Assembly (NCBI RefSeq): GCF_003027925.1
Contig: NZ_PYPS01000015.1
Span: 90,470 to 154,469, forward strand
Length of the DNA stretch: 64,000 nucleotides
DNA from: Micromonospora sp. RP3T
GTDB lineage: Bacteria; Actinomycetota; Actinomycetes; Mycobacteriales; Micromonosporaceae
Reading direction: 5' to 3'
Below the pieces are notes generated by a model. It had not been told where the DNA came from, made no database searches, and saw only the letters and a list, made by a program, of their open reading frames with translations. The position numbers and the translations under genes are program-made. Position 1 is the first letter of the stretch. Each line of letters begins with the position of its first letter. Below are positions 8,872 to 17,661 of the stretch, piece after piece.

Positions 8872-9452
8872 GCCGGCGGGCTCGTGTCCATCTCCGGCAT
8901 CGGGGAGTCGCCGTGGCCGGGGGCGTAGGACTCCTGAGCGCCGGTGAACGGCTTCGCCACCGCGCGGAAGGTCTGGGTGCGGCCGTCGGCGAAGGTGAGG
9001 GTGAAGCTCAACTCGTCGCCGGCCCTGACCGGCTTGGCGAGGTCCATCAGCATCAGGTGGTCGCCGCCGGGCTCCAGTGTGGCCCGAGAGTGCGCCTTGA
9101 CCACGATGCCGCCCTGCTTGGGCTGCATGACCATCGTCCCGTCCTTCATGGTCATCTCGTGCAGCTCCATCGGGGAGACCTCGGTGGCGGCCTTCGTGAT
9201 CGTCACGTCGGCGTCACCGTCGTTGACCAGCGTGCCGAACGCCGCGGTCATGCCCTTGTCGGCGGCCTTCACCCACGGGTCGCGGATGCCGAGCACCCCG
9301 GCCGCCGCGTCGGCCGAGGCCGTCGGCGTCGCCGACGAGACCGCCGTGGATGACTCGTCGGACGACCCGCAGGCGGCGCCGGACGCGGCCAGCAGGACCG
9401 CGCCGATCAGGGCCGCGGGGCGCCGGAACCGGCCGCTGGTGGTGCTGAGCAT
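8868..9452 (-). CDS. PCu(A)C-family copper chaperone lipoprotein
   Basis: 194 residues. A lipoprotein signal ends in the lipobox 'ASGAAC' with Cys28 as lipidation site, followed by a Ser/Thr linker. The PCu(A)C copper site is complete: 'MELHEM' followed by Met residues and then 'GGDHLMLM', matching the family pattern H-x-M ... H-x-M. Such proteins carry Cu(I) outside the cell, classically to the CuA centre of cytochrome c oxidase. The ATG at 9452 is chosen over an upstream in-frame start because of its GAGGGGAC ribosome site and signal peptide. It is the first gene of the copper operon and overlaps the DyP gene by four bases. Confidence 0.93.
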   Translation of the reverse strand: MLSTTSGRFRRPAALIGAVLLAASGAACGSSDESSTAVSSATPTASADAAAGVLGIRDPWVKAADKGMTAAFGTLVNDGDADVTITKAATEVSPMELHEMTMKDGTMVMQPKQGGIVVKAHSRATLEPGGDHLMLMDLAKPVRAGDELSFTLTFADGRTQTFRAVAKPFTGAQESYAPGHGDSPMPEMDTSPPA

Positions 9453-9589
9453 GACATTGTCCCCTCGAAGATCGGTGTACCTGTCGTTGGTCGGAGCGAG
9501 GGGACGGATAGTTCCGGTCGGTGGGACCGGTCGTGTCACCCGGCGCGGCGAGCCGACGGCACACGCCGGCCCGCCGCGTGGTGCGCGGC

Positions 9590-9982
9590 TCAGCAGTTGC
9601 GCAGCGTGGGGGACTGGTTCAGCAGTTGGCCCCGGCTGGAGGTGAACCGGCGGTACGCCTCGGAGCCGGCGGCGGACGGCCGGAACGCGGCCACCCGGTG
9701 ACAGTTCTGGAACGCCAGCCGCACTCCGAAGTGACGCTCCAGGCCGGCGCGGATCGCGTCGCTGGCGAGCGCGCGCAGCAGTTGCCCGCGCTCGGTCTCG
9801 CCCGGCGGCGGGACGACGTTGTCGGTGAAGTCGGCGTCGGACGTCGCCAGGTCGGCGACCACCCGGCTGACGGTCTCCCAGGCGTACGGCAGGGAGTCGC
9901 GGACGCAGGCGACGAACGCCTCCTCGGACACGGGACCGGCCTCGGCGGCGCGGAGCAGGGCGGGCGGCACGGTGAGCGACAT
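9590..9982 (-). CDS. SCO5389-family conserved protein
   Basis: 130 residues, without signal or membrane segment. The sequence, including 'SLPYAWETVSRVVADL', 'RGQLLRALASDAIR', 'HFGVRLAFQNCHRVAAF' and 'QLLNQSP', is highly typical of a small actinobacterial family known only by its Streptomyces locus name; its function is unknown. The ATG at 9982 has a strong GGAGGAG site. An inverted repeat sits 16 bases upstream. It lies after the acyl-CoA carboxylase gene but a strong terminator separates them, so it has its own promoter. Confidence 0.88.
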   Translation of the reverse strand: MSLTVPPALLRAAEAGPVSEEAFVACVRDSLPYAWETVSRVVADLATSDADFTDNVVPPPGETERGQLLRALASDAIRAGLERHFGVRLAFQNCHRVAAFRPSAAGSEAYRRFTSSRGQLLNQSPTLRNC

Positions 9983-9997
9983 GTCTCCTCCACTTCC

Positions 9998-10016
9998 GGA
10001 AACGACAACCGTTTCC
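9998..10016. promoter_or_regulatory. Perfect inverted repeat upstream of the SCO5389-family gene
   Basis: GGAAACG-ACAAC-CGTTTCC, seven-base arms with a five-base spacer, lies 16 bases before the start codon on the minus strand, between a TTAAT-like box and the ribosome site. Its form suits a dimeric repressor operator; no candidate regulator gene is adjacent. It could also form a short hairpin in the leader. Confidence 0.5.
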
Positions 10017-10080
10017 ATTAAGCTGACGTGGTGGAGCACATCACGGCCGGTTCGGCCCGGTCAAGCACCGCCACACGCGA

Positions 10081-10113
10081 AGCGGCGGACGGGCCCGGAG
10101 CCCGTCCGCCGCT
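10081..10113 (-). terminator. Terminator of the acyl-CoA carboxylase gene
   Basis: A perfect 14-bp stem (10081-10094 with 10100-10113) and a five-base loop, 16 bases past the carboxylase stop. It has no U-run, as is usual in high-GC actinomycetes. Confidence 0.75.
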
Positions 10114-10129
10114 GTCGGCGCGTCGTGGG

Positions 10130-13100
10130 TCAGCCCAGCCGCGCCTCGATCGCCTCGATGATCCGGGGCCGCAGCTCGGCGGCGCGGATCACCGCGTCCA
10201 CGGAACCGACCTCGACGGCACGCTGGATGCTGTGCACCCGGTCGAACTCGGCGGCCACCTCGCCCAACTTCTCGGCCCGCACCGACGACCGCAGCTCGTC
10301 CAGCTCCCCGGTGAGCGTCGCGCGCTCGGTGCCGGTGGCGGCCCCGACCCGGCTCTCCAGCTCGCGTACCCGGGGATCGGCGGCGGTGCGCGCGGCGACC
10401 TCGCCGGCGAAGACCACGGCGGCGGCCGGCGCGCCACCGAGCACCGAGGCGAACGAGCCCTCGATCGCCAGCACCGTCATGGCCGGGTTGAGCGCCTTGG
10501 AGAACACCACGAACGCGCCGCCGTGGTAGCGCGAGATCACGCAGAACACGATCGGGCCGCGGAAGTTCACGATCGCCCGGCCGATCTCCGCGCCGTACTC
10601 CAGTTGCAGCTTGCGCATCGACTCCGGCGAGCCGTCGAAGCCGGACAGGTTGGCCAGCACCACCAGGGGCCGGTTGCCGCTGGCCGCGTTGATCGCCCGC
10701 GCGGCCTTCTTCGAGGACCGGGGGAACAGCGTGCCGGCGGTGTAGGTGTCCGGGCCGTCGGTGGGCGGGAAACCGTGTCGGGGCACCGACCGGGACTCGA
10801 TGCCGAGCAGGCACACCGGGATGCCGCCGAGGTGCACGTCCTGCACCACAGCGGTCTCCGCGTCGGCCATGCCCGCCCACCGCTCCAGCACCGGGTGGTC
10901 CTGGTCCGCGAGGGCCCGCATCACGGTACGGATGTCGAACGGCTTCTTCCGGTCCGGGTTCGCGGTGGCGGAGAAGATCTCCCCGACCGTGGTGAAGTCG
11001 CTGCCGGCCACCGTGTGCGGGAACGTCGACACGTCCCGGTCCGCCGGGTCGGTGGTGGTGGCCCGGCGCGGCGCGTCCTCACCAGGCGCCACGTAGGTGT
11101 GGTCGTAGTGCGCCATCAGCACCTCGTGCGCGGCCGGCAGGTTCGGCGCCCAGTACTGCGCCTGCCCGTTCGGACCCATCACCCGGTCGTAGCCGCCGAT
11201 GCCGAAGTTGTCCTCGGCGGACACGCCGCCGGAGAAGTCCAGCGACTGCTTGCCGGTCAGCACCATCGCCGAGTCCGGCGTCATCACCAGCACACCCTTG
11301 GTGTGCATGAGCATCGTCGCCTCGGCGTTCCAGTACGGCTGGGCACCGACGGTGATGCCCGCCACCACGATGTTGATCTCGCCGCCGTCCTGGGTGAACT
11401 CGACGATCCGCTTGAGCGCGGCGGCCACCCAGTCCATGTTCTCGGTGCCCGAGGTCATCGAGATCCGGGCACCGGCGGAGAGCGCGTACCACTCCAGCGG
11501 CACGCCCATCCGCTGTGCCAGGTCCAGCGCGGCGATCACCCGCCGGCACTCCGGCTCGGAGAGCGCGCCGAGCGACTTGGTCGGGTCGCCCAGCAGCACC
11601 ACCCGCGTCACCCCGTCCGGGTGCCGTGGCGTCGGCGTACGGACCACGCCGGCCACGATCGCGGCGGTGTTGCGCCCCTTCGGCCGGTCCACCGGCACCA
11701 GCGTGTGCTCGGCGTCCAGGTCGTGCTCGGTGAACTCGCCGAGCAGCCCGGTCAGCTCGTACGGGTAGACCGTGTTGCGGCTGGCCGCCCGCAGCACCTT
11801 CAGCCGGTAGTCGTCGAGCGGCTCGACCGGCTCGGTCGGCGGCTCGCCCACGGTGAGCCGGGCCTGCCCGGTGACGTCGAAGGCGATCCGCACGCCGACC
11901 TTGGTCAACTCCCCGGTCCGGCGGTCCCGCTGCCGCCCGATGAACAGGATCTCCTCCAGATCCGCGCCGACCGTGGTCGGACGCACCCGGGCCGCGATCC
12001 GCTCCATCTCCTCCCGGGTCAGCTCGCTCGGCGGCCAGACGTAGATGACGATCCGGTTGGTCGGGAACCGGACCTTCGACGGCCGCCGGGACTGCGCCCG
12101 GCGGATCGAGTCGATGCAGGCGGTGACCGCGTCCTCGGTGGTCGGCAGCGCCATCAGCCGGCCGTCCTGCTCGCGCAGCTCGGTCAGGTCCCGGACCTGG
12201 GCGAACGCGACGAGCCGCTGGTCCGTCGGGTTCTCCTGGGCGACCGCCTGGAAGAGGTAGACCTCCTCGTCCAGCGACGGCAGCCGGGTCAGGTCGAACC
12301 GGTGCAGCCGCTCCAACTGCATCCGCTGCGCGATGTACGGGTGCAGGCCCCGGATCAGCCGCTCCTCGGCCATCGCGGTCCCGTCCGGACGGAACGTGAA
12401 GTGGTGGTGCATCACCGCGCCGCCGCGCCCGGCCACCGTGGTGGTGAGCCGGCGCACCCGGTCCGGCAGCGGATGCGCGTTGATCACGTCGAGCAGCGCG
12501 GCGACGGTGGCGTCGAAGTCCTCGGGCTGGTTCTCCCAGACCAGGTAGACGTCCGCGTCGACCGCGTCGCGGTCGCCGGCGACCTCGGCCAGCCCGCGCA
12601 GCGCGTCGCCGAGCGCGTCGAACCGGACCGCCGCCGACACCACGCTCGACTCGGCGCGGTCGGCCACCACGAACACGCAACCCCCGGCCGTACGGGTGCG
12701 GACGCCGGTGAGCGCCTTGTTGCCGTAGTAGCGACGGGTCAGCACCTCCAGCATGGTCGCGTTGTCCAGATTGTCCCGAACCAGCCGCTGACCGAGCAGC
12801 CGGACCAGCGGCTCGGTGCTGCGGACCATCTCGGCGACCCGCTCCTCGCGGTCCGGCGCGTCCGGCTGACGGTCGAGGTGACGCAGGTGCGACCGGACCC
12901 GCGCGTACACCCGGGCCCGGTTGCGACGCAGCAGCGGCTGGGCGAACCAGGCGAACACCAGGCCCCGGGCCAGGTCCGCGACGACCGGGAAGCGGACCTG
13001 GGTGGCCGCGATCAGCCGCTCCAACGCGAGGCCGGCGGGTTCGCGCAGCGCCTCGTCCGGCGGCAGCTCCCGCAGCCAGGAGCGGAGCAGCGCGGCGATC

Positions 13101-15589
13101 ACGGCGGCGTCGACGGTGGCCCGCTGCTGGGCCAGGAAGATCCGGAACACCGCGGCCTCGAGCGCGGGGGAGCGGTCCAGCTCGGTGACGCCGTAGTGAC
13201 CGAGCGCCTTGGCCAGCCGGGCTCGGAACGCCTCCGGCGAACCGGCCCGCTCCACGTCGAGGCTCTGCAGGTAGATGTGGAAGTGCTCGCGGGCGCTGTG
13301 CAGGTGCCCGACGGGACCGTCGTCCCCGCCGGGCCGGTTGCGGCTCAGCTCGGCCAGGTCGGCGAAGACGTCGACCAGTTCCAGCTCCTCGGCCAGCGGC
13401 CGGTGCCCGGCCTCGGTGGCCGCCCGCCGCGCGTCGAGGTAGTCGTCGAGGACGCGGCGCTCGTCGTGCGGGTCCACGTCGAAGCCGAGCAGCAGCCCGC
13501 GCAGGTCCTCCTGGCCGCGCTCGACCCGGGTCCGCGCCGGGACGTCCGCGGGCGCGTCCGGCAGGTCCAGCTCCACGGCGGCCTCGGCCGGCGCGGCGGC
13601 CTCGTCGCCCTCCTCGGCGACCGGCTCCAGGCGCAGCAGCGGCGCGCCGGCCTCCACCTGGGTGCCGACCGCGACGGCGCACTCCTTCAGGCGGGCCCGG
13701 AACGGCGCCCGCAGCACCGTCTCCATCTTCATCGCCTCCAGCACCAGCACCGGCGCGCCGGCCTCGACCTCCGCGCCGACCTCCAGCGGCGTGGCGACGA
13801 CGAGAGCCGGCATCGGGGAGCGCAGCACGCCGCCCTCGTCGCGGCTGATCCGGTGCGTGACGCCGTCCACCTCGACCAGGTGGACCGGCCCGTGGGTGCC
13901 GGTGAGCAGGCGGTAGCGGACGCCGTTGACGGCGATCTGCCCGGTGTGCCGGTCGAAGCGGTCCAGCTCGACGTCGGCGGTACGCGCGTCGCCGCCGGCC
14001 TCGATGCCGACCCGGAACCGGTGCGCGCCGACCCGGGCCACCCGCATCCGGTAGCTCGCGCCGCGAAGCTTCAGGTCCAGCGGCCGGCCGCTGCGGTGCT
14101 GCACCTGGGGCCGGCCGCCGGCCGCGGTGGAGAGCAGTCGCTGCCGCTCGGCGCTCTCGTCCTCCTCGTACGCCTCGATCGCGGCGGCGGCCAGCGCCAC
14201 CGCGGAGTGCCGGTGCCCGACCAGCCGGCCCTCGCCGCGGACCCGGTCGATCCAGCCGGTGTCCGCGCTGGCGTCGATCACCTCGGGCTGGTCGAGCAGG
14301 TCGAGCACGAAGCTCTTGTTGGTCGCCCCGCCCTCGATGACCACTGTGGTGTCCGCCATCGCGCGGCGCAGCCGGCCGAGCGCCTCGTCCCGGTCCCGGC
14401 CGTACGCGATGATCTTGGCGATCATGGAGTCGAAGTCGGCGGGGATGGTGTCGCCCTCGCTGACCCCGGTGTCCACCCGGATGCCGGGGCCGGCCGGGAG
14501 ATCCAGGCGGGTGATCCGCCCGGGGGAGGGGGCGAAGTCCCGGTCCGGGTCCTCCGCGTTGAGCCGCGCCTCGATGGCGTGCCCGCGCTCGGCCGGCGGC
14601 GCACCGGTGAGCCGGCCCCCGCCGGCCACGTGCAGCTGCGCCTTGACCAGGTCGAAGCCGGTGGTCGACTCGGTGATCGGGTGTTCGACCTGGAGCCGGG
14701 TGTTCACCTCCAGGAAGGCGAAGAGCCGGTCGCCGGGGTGGTAGAGGAACTCCACCGTCGCCGCGCCGCGGTAGCCGACCGCGACCGCCAGCCGTTCCGC
14801 CGACGCCTTCAGCTCGGCGACCTGCGCCGCGTCGAGCAGCGGCGAGGCCGACTCCTCGATCACCTTCTGGTTGCGCCGCTGCACCGAGCAGTCCCGGACG
14901 CCGAGCGCCCAGGCGGTGCCCTGCCCGTCCGCGATCACCTGCACCTCGACGTGGCGGGCGCCGGTGACCAGGCGCTCCAGGAACACCACGCCGCTGCCGA
15001 ACGCCCGGGCCGCCTCCTGGCTGGTGCGCTCGTACGCGTCGGTCAGCTCCGCGTCGCTGCGGACCACCCGGATGCCGCGCCCACCGCCGCCGGCGGTCGC
15101 CTTCAGCATCAGCGGGTAGCCGATCTGCGCCGCCGCGGTGACGGCTGCCTCCAAGCTCTCCACCGCGCCGCGGCTCCACGGCGCGACCGGCACGCCGACC
15201 TCCTCGGCGATCAGCTTGGCGCCGATCTTGTCACCGAGCTTGCGCATCGCGTCCGCGCTCGGCCCGACGAACGTGACACCGACCTTCTCGCACAGCTCGG
15301 CGAAGGCCGGGTCCTCGGCCACGAAGCCCCAACCCACCCACGCGGCGTCCGCGTGGGTCTCCACCAGCGCGCGTTCCAGCGCCTTGAGGTCGAGGTACGG
15401 GCGGGCGGACGCGGGCCCGAGGTCGTAGGCGACGTCCGCCTCGCGGACGAAGGTGGCGGTGCGGTCGACGTCGGTGTACAGCGCGACGGTCTCGATCCGG
15501 CTGCCGGTCTCCGCGGCCAGTTCCCGGACCGCGTGGATGAGCCGCATGGCGGCCTCACCACGGTTGACGATGGCGACACGGGTGAACAC
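10130..15589 (-). CDS. Single-chain acyl-CoA carboxylase (biotin carboxylase, biotin carrier and carboxyltransferase)
   Basis: 1819 residues. Domains in order: biotin carboxylase (1 to about 450; 'ATAGGGGRGIRVV' ATP-grasp loop and 'EVNTRLQVEHPITE'), a linker, biotin carrier with 'VLEAMKMET' in which Lys621 is biotinylated, a long central region of about 600 residues, and a C-terminal carboxyltransferase (from about 1250; 'SAGARISMTSG' near 1375 and 'NLSGFDGSPESMRKLQLEYG' near 1640). The reaction is ATP- and bicarbonate-dependent carboxylation of an acyl-CoA. Most actinobacteria split these functions among AccA, AccD and AccE; one polypeptide with a large central domain is the layout of eukaryotic acetyl-CoA carboxylase. 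The GTG at 15589 has AAGGGGA upstream and starts the canonical 'FTRVAIVNRGEAA'. Substrate chain length is unknown. Confidence 0.93.
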   Translation of the reverse strand: MFTRVAIVNRGEAAMRLIHAVRELAAETGSRIETVALYTDVDRTATFVREADVAYDLGPASARPYLDLKALERALVETHADAAWVGWGFVAEDPAFAELCEKVGVTFVGPSADAMRKLGDKIGAKLIAEEVGVPVAPWSRGAVESLEAAVTAAAQIGYPLMLKATAGGGGRGIRVVRSDAELTDAYERTSQEAARAFGSGVVFLERLVTGARHVEVQVIADGQGTAWALGVRDCSVQRRNQKVIEESASPLLDAAQVAELKASAERLAVAVGYRGAATVEFLYHPGDRLFAFLEVNTRLQVEHPITESTTGFDLVKAQLHVAGGGRLTGAPPAERGHAIEARLNAEDPDRDFAPSPGRITRLDLPAGPGIRVDTGVSEGDTIPADFDSMIAKIIAYGRDRDEALGRLRRAMADTTVVIEGGATNKSFVLDLLDQPEVIDASADTGWIDRVRGEGRLVGHRHSAVALAAAAIEAYEEDESAERQRLLSTAAGGRPQVQHRSGRPLDLKLRGASYRMRVARVGAHRFRVGIEAGGDARTADVELDRFDRHTGQIAVNGVRYRLLTGTHGPVHLVEVDGVTHRISRDEGGVLRSPMPALVVATPLEVGAEVEAGAPVLVLEAMKMETVLRAPFRARLKECAVAVGTQVEAGAPLLRLEPVAEEGDEAAAPAEAAVELDLPDAPADVPARTRVERGQEDLRGLLLGFDVDPHDERRVLDDYLDARRAATEAGHRPLAEELELVDVFADLAELSRNRPGGDDGPVGHLHSAREHFHIYLQSLDVERAGSPEAFRARLAKALGHYGVTELDRSPALEAAVFRIFLAQQRATVDAAVIAALLRSWLRELPPDEALREPAGLALERLIAATQVRFPVVADLARGLVFAWFAQPLLRRNRARVYARVRSHLRHLDRQPDAPDREERVAEMVRSTEPLVRLLGQRLVRDNLDNATMLEVLTRRYYGNKALTGVRTRTAGGCVFVVADRAESSVVSAAVRFDALGDALRGLAEVAGDRDAVDADVYLVWENQPEDFDATVAALLDVINAHPLPDRVRRLTTTVAGRGGAVMHHHFTFRPDGTAMAEERLIRGLHPYIAQRMQLERLHRFDLTRLPSLDEEVYLFQAVAQENPTDQRLVAFAQVRDLTELREQDGRLMALPTTEDAVTACIDSIRRAQSRRPSKVRFPTNRIVIYVWPPSELTREEMERIAARVRPTTVGADLEEILFIGRQRDRRTGELTKVGVRIAFDVTGQARLTVGEPPTEPVEPLDDYRLKVLRAASRNTVYPYELTGLLGEFTEHDLDAEHTLVPVDRPKGRNTAAIVAGVVRTPTPRHPDGVTRVVLLGDPTKSLGALSEPECRRVIAALDLAQRMGVPLEWYALSAGARISMTSGTENMDWVAAALKRIVEFTQDGGEINIVVAGITVGAQPYWNAEATMLMHTKGVLVMTPDSAMVLTGKQSLDFSGGVSAEDNFGIGGYDRVMGPNGQAQYWAPNLPAAHEVLMAHYDHTYVAPGEDAPRRATTTDPADRDVSTFPHTVAGSDFTTVGEIFSATANPDRKKPFDIRTVMRALADQDHPVLERWAGMADAETAVVQDVHLGGIPVCLLGIESRSVPRHGFPPTDGPDTYTAGTLFPRSSKKAARAINAASGNRPLVVLANLSGFDGSPESMRKLQLEYGAEIGRAIVNFRGPIVFCVISRYHGGAFVVFSKALNPAMTVLAIEGSFASVLGGAPAAAVVFAGEVAARTAADPRVRELESRVGAATGTERATLTGELDELRSSVRAEKLGEVAAEFDRVHSIQRAVEVGSVDAVIRAAELRPRIIEAIEARLG

Positions 15590-15750
15590 GTGACCGTCCC
15601 CTTCGGTAGACCCACGGTGGTGCGCCGGGTGGCGGCGGTGCCCCCGGCCTGCCTCACCCTTCCGTCTGCCGGCGGGCCGCGCCATGTCGTAATCGCCGAA
15701 CCCTGAGCGGCGACCGTTGTAGGAACCACACAAAAGTTTTTATGCCAATA

Positions 15751-15794
15751 CGCTGGACAGCGCCGTCCCCGAGCGGGTCCGGCGCTGTCCAGCG
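15751..15794 (-). terminator. Terminator of the DUF2188 gene
   Basis: A perfect 15-bp stem (15751-15765 with 15780-15794) with a 14-base loop, 15 bases beyond the DUF2188 stop. On the minus strand it is followed by an A/T-rich run (TATTGGCATAAAAACTTTTG), which adds to termination. The same A/T-rich stretch lies in the upstream region of the carboxylase gene; a TACAAC box near 15715 is a weak promoter candidate. Confidence 0.75.
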
Positions 15795-15808
15795 GTGACG
15801 TGGGCGGT

Positions 15809-16039
15809 TCAGCCCGGAATCTCGCGCGGGTCGCGGCTGCGCGGGTAGGTGTTCTTCTCTCCGATCGTGCCGTCCTGCTTCTTGATCACGTGCTCGGTGC
15901 CGCGCTCGGCCGCCATCTCCCGGCCGGCGGCCTCCGCCTCGGCCTTCGTGTCGTGCCGGCTGCTGGCGCGCTCGTTGCCCTCCGGGCGGTTCTTCCACTG
16001 CCCGTCCTGCTGATAGGTGTCGATGTCACCCGTCGCCAT
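15809..16039 (-). CDS. DUF2188-family small protein
   Basis: 76 residues, hydrophilic. The pattern 'GQWKNRPEGNERASSRHDTK' followed by 'AEAEAAGREMA' and 'TEHVIKKQDGTIGEKNTY' is that of DUF2188 proteins, which carry one or two copies of a small fold of unknown function. The ATG is preceded by GAGGGGAG. It is monocistronic, with its own terminator. Confidence 0.85.
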   Translation of the reverse strand: MATGDIDTYQQDGQWKNRPEGNERASSRHDTKAEAEAAGREMAAERGTEHVIKKQDGTIGEKNTYPRSRDPREIPG

Positions 16040-16140
16040 GTCGTCAGCTCCCCTCGGATCCGTGGTCGATGACGAATGTCTGCCCCCACCCCCGCCCCCC
16101 TAATCCTCCCGCCCCCACCCCGACCCCCACCACGCGCAGA

Positions 16141-16190
16141 TTCCCGGAAAGAGTGGCCATTCCGGCGGCAATGGCCACTCTTTCCGGGAA
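16141..16190. repeat. Perfect 21-bp inverted repeat (REP-like hairpin)
   Basis: Arms 16141-16161 and 16170-16190 are exactly complementary, separated by an eight-base spacer (CCGGCGGC). The core GGAAAGAGTGGCCATT is less GC-rich than its surroundings. It is not directly behind a gene stop and lacks a U-run on either strand, so a simple terminator is unlikely. A dispersed palindromic element or a structured RNA is possible. A 13-base piece of the arm (GCCACTCTTTCCG) recurs at 23836-23848. Confidence 0.8.
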
Positions 16191-16310
16191 ACCGGCGTCG
16201 GGTGGGTGGGTGTGCGCGCCGGGGCGGCGCGATTTTGCGGGTTTCGATCTCGTCCCGGTATCTGGTCGGGGAGCCGGGTCGGGAGTCCGGCGGGGTGGCG
16301 CGAAAACGTG

Positions 16311-16324
16311 TTACTGACCAGTAA
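16311..16324. promoter_or_regulatory. Operator-like palindrome TTACTG-AC-CAGTAA
   Basis: Six-base perfect arms with a two-base centre, A/T-rich ends in a very GC-rich sequence. This is the form of a TetR- or GntR-type operator. It lies about 220 bases upstream of the protease start and is not near any regulator gene in the window. Confidence 0.4.
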
Positions 16325-16542
16325 GGACGCGCGTGAATGCCGCCAACCGCCCGAGTTGCCGTCGATCGGTCCTACCCGACCCAAGTGCTGAGATCGGGGC
16401 CAGTCGCCGCAAGCGGAACTCTTGCCATCAATGACAAACGTGTGACAACTTCGACGAAGCCCGATCGGCCGAGCCTCACCGGCCGAACGGCTGCCCGGGG
16501 CTGCCGAAAGGCCGCCCGTGCTCAGCTCCAGGAGGTATCCAT

Positions 16543-17595
16543 ATGCGACTCTCCGGGTCATCGCGGCGTACCGCCACCGCCCTCACCGTGGCCGGCGCGC
16601 TGATCGTCGGCTCACTGGCCGGCGCTCCCGCACACGCCGCACCCGAGACGTCCGCCACCCCCGAGAAAGCCACCGCGCTCGCCGCCGCACTCGGCGACCG
16701 CTCCGCCGGGACGTACGCCGACGCCGCCGGCGCCATGGTCGTCACGGTGACCGACGACGCCGCCGCCCAGAAGGTCCGCGCGGCCGGCGCCACCCCCAAA
16801 CTCGTCACCCGGGGCGCGGACGACCTCGCCCGCGCCACCTCGGCGCTGGACAAGTCCGCCCGCATCCCGGGCACCGCCTGGTGGACCGACCCGGCGACCA
16901 ACCAGGTGGTCGTCTCGGTCGACAGCACCGTCACCGGCGCGAAGCTGGACCGGGTCAAGGCCGTCGCGAAGCAGCTCGACGGCACCATCCGGATCGAGCG
17001 TGAGGCCGGCACGCTCGGCACCCGGACGGCCGGCGGCGAGGCCATCTACGCCCAGGGCGGCGGACGCTGCTCACTCGGCTTCAACGTGCGCAGCGGCAGC
17101 ACCTACTACTTCCTGACCGCCGGGCACTGCACCGCCATCGCCGCCAACTGGTACGCCGACTCCGGGCAGAGCAGCCAGCTCGGCACCGGTGGCACCGGCA
17201 GCTTCCCCGGCAACGACTACGGCATCGTGCAGCACACGAACGCCGGCGCGGCCGAGAGCAGCGTCTCGCTCTACAACGGCAGCACGCAGGCCATCACCGG
17301 CGCGGCCGACGCGTTCGTCGGGCAGTCGGTGCAGCGCTCCGGCAGCACCACCGGCCTGCACGGCGGCACGGTCGAGGCGCTCGACGCCACGGTGAACTAC
17401 GCCGAGGGCAGCGTCTCCGGCCTGATCCGCACGAACGTCTGCGCCGAGCCGGGCGACAGCGGCGGCTCGCTGTTCAGTGGCAGCAGCGCCATCGGCCTGA
17501 CCTCCGGCGGCAACGGTGACTGCTCCTCCGGCGGAACCACCTACTTCCAGCCGGTGACCGAGGCGCTCAGCGTCTACGGCGTGAGCATCGCCTGA
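16543..17595 (+). CDS. Secreted S1-family serine protease (streptogrisin/alpha-lytic type)
   Basis: 350 residues: Sec signal peptide ending near 'APAHA', a prodomain to about residue 160 (needed for folding in this family), then a mature chymotrypsin-fold protease of about 187 residues starting near '[11 protein letters not shown]'. The triad is His195 in 'TAGHC', Asp225 in 'GNDYG' and Ser306 in 'GDSGG'. Paired Cys residues around the His and near the Ser fit the disulfides of streptogrisins. The mature chain ends without a carbohydrate-binding module. The ATG has a strong AGGAGG site. It is monocistronic with its own terminator; secreted to degrade external protein. Confidence 0.95.
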   Translation: MRLSGSSRRTATALTVAGALIVGSLAGAPAHAAPETSATPEKATALAAALGDRSAGTYADAAGAMVVTVTDDAAAQKVRAAGATPKLVTRGADDLARATSALDKSARIPGTAWWTDPATNQVVVSVDSTVTGAKLDRVKAVAKQLDGTIRIEREAGTLGTRTAGGEAIYAQGGGRCSLGFNVRSGSTYYFLTAGHCTAIAANWYADSGQSSQLGTGGTGSFPGNDYGIVQHTNAGAAESSVSLYNGSTQAITGAADAFVGQSVQRSGSTTGLHGGTVEALDATVNYAEGSVSGLIRTNVCAEPGDSGGSLFSGSSAIGLTSGGNGDCSSGGTTYFQPVTEALSVYGVSIA

Positions 17596-17609
17596 CCGCG
17601 TCCGCGTAC

Positions 17610-17645
17610 GGGACGGGGTCGTCGGGAAACCGGCGGCCCCGTCCC
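17610..17645 (+). terminator. Terminator of the protease gene
   Basis: GGGACGGGG (17610-17618) pairs perfectly with CCCCGTCCC (17637-17645); 14 bases after the stop codon, no U-run. Confidence 0.65.
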
Positions 17646-17661
17646 ACTGCGTTTGCCGGAA

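Larger units (their letters stand above)
16040..16542. other. 503-base intergenic region
   Basis: No convincing gene: short frames here lack codon bias. It holds the DUF2188 promoter side, a C-rich tract on the plus strand (16082-16134, hence G-rich on the other strand), the perfect hairpin at 16141-16190, the palindrome at 16311-16324, and the leader of the secreted protease gene with its AGGAGG ribosome site just before 16543. Confidence 0.6.

Noticed and set aside
10028..15706. A 1892-codon open frame on the plus strand opposite the carboxylase gene
   Set aside because: It is the antisense shadow common in high-GC DNA: rich in Arg, Gly, His and Pro, without any domain, while the minus strand encodes a complete enzyme.
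16082..16134. C-rich tract as a possible small peptide gene or repeat array
   Set aside because: No regular repeat unit and no start or ribosome site; only a low-complexity stretch, which might form a G-quadruplex on the other strand.
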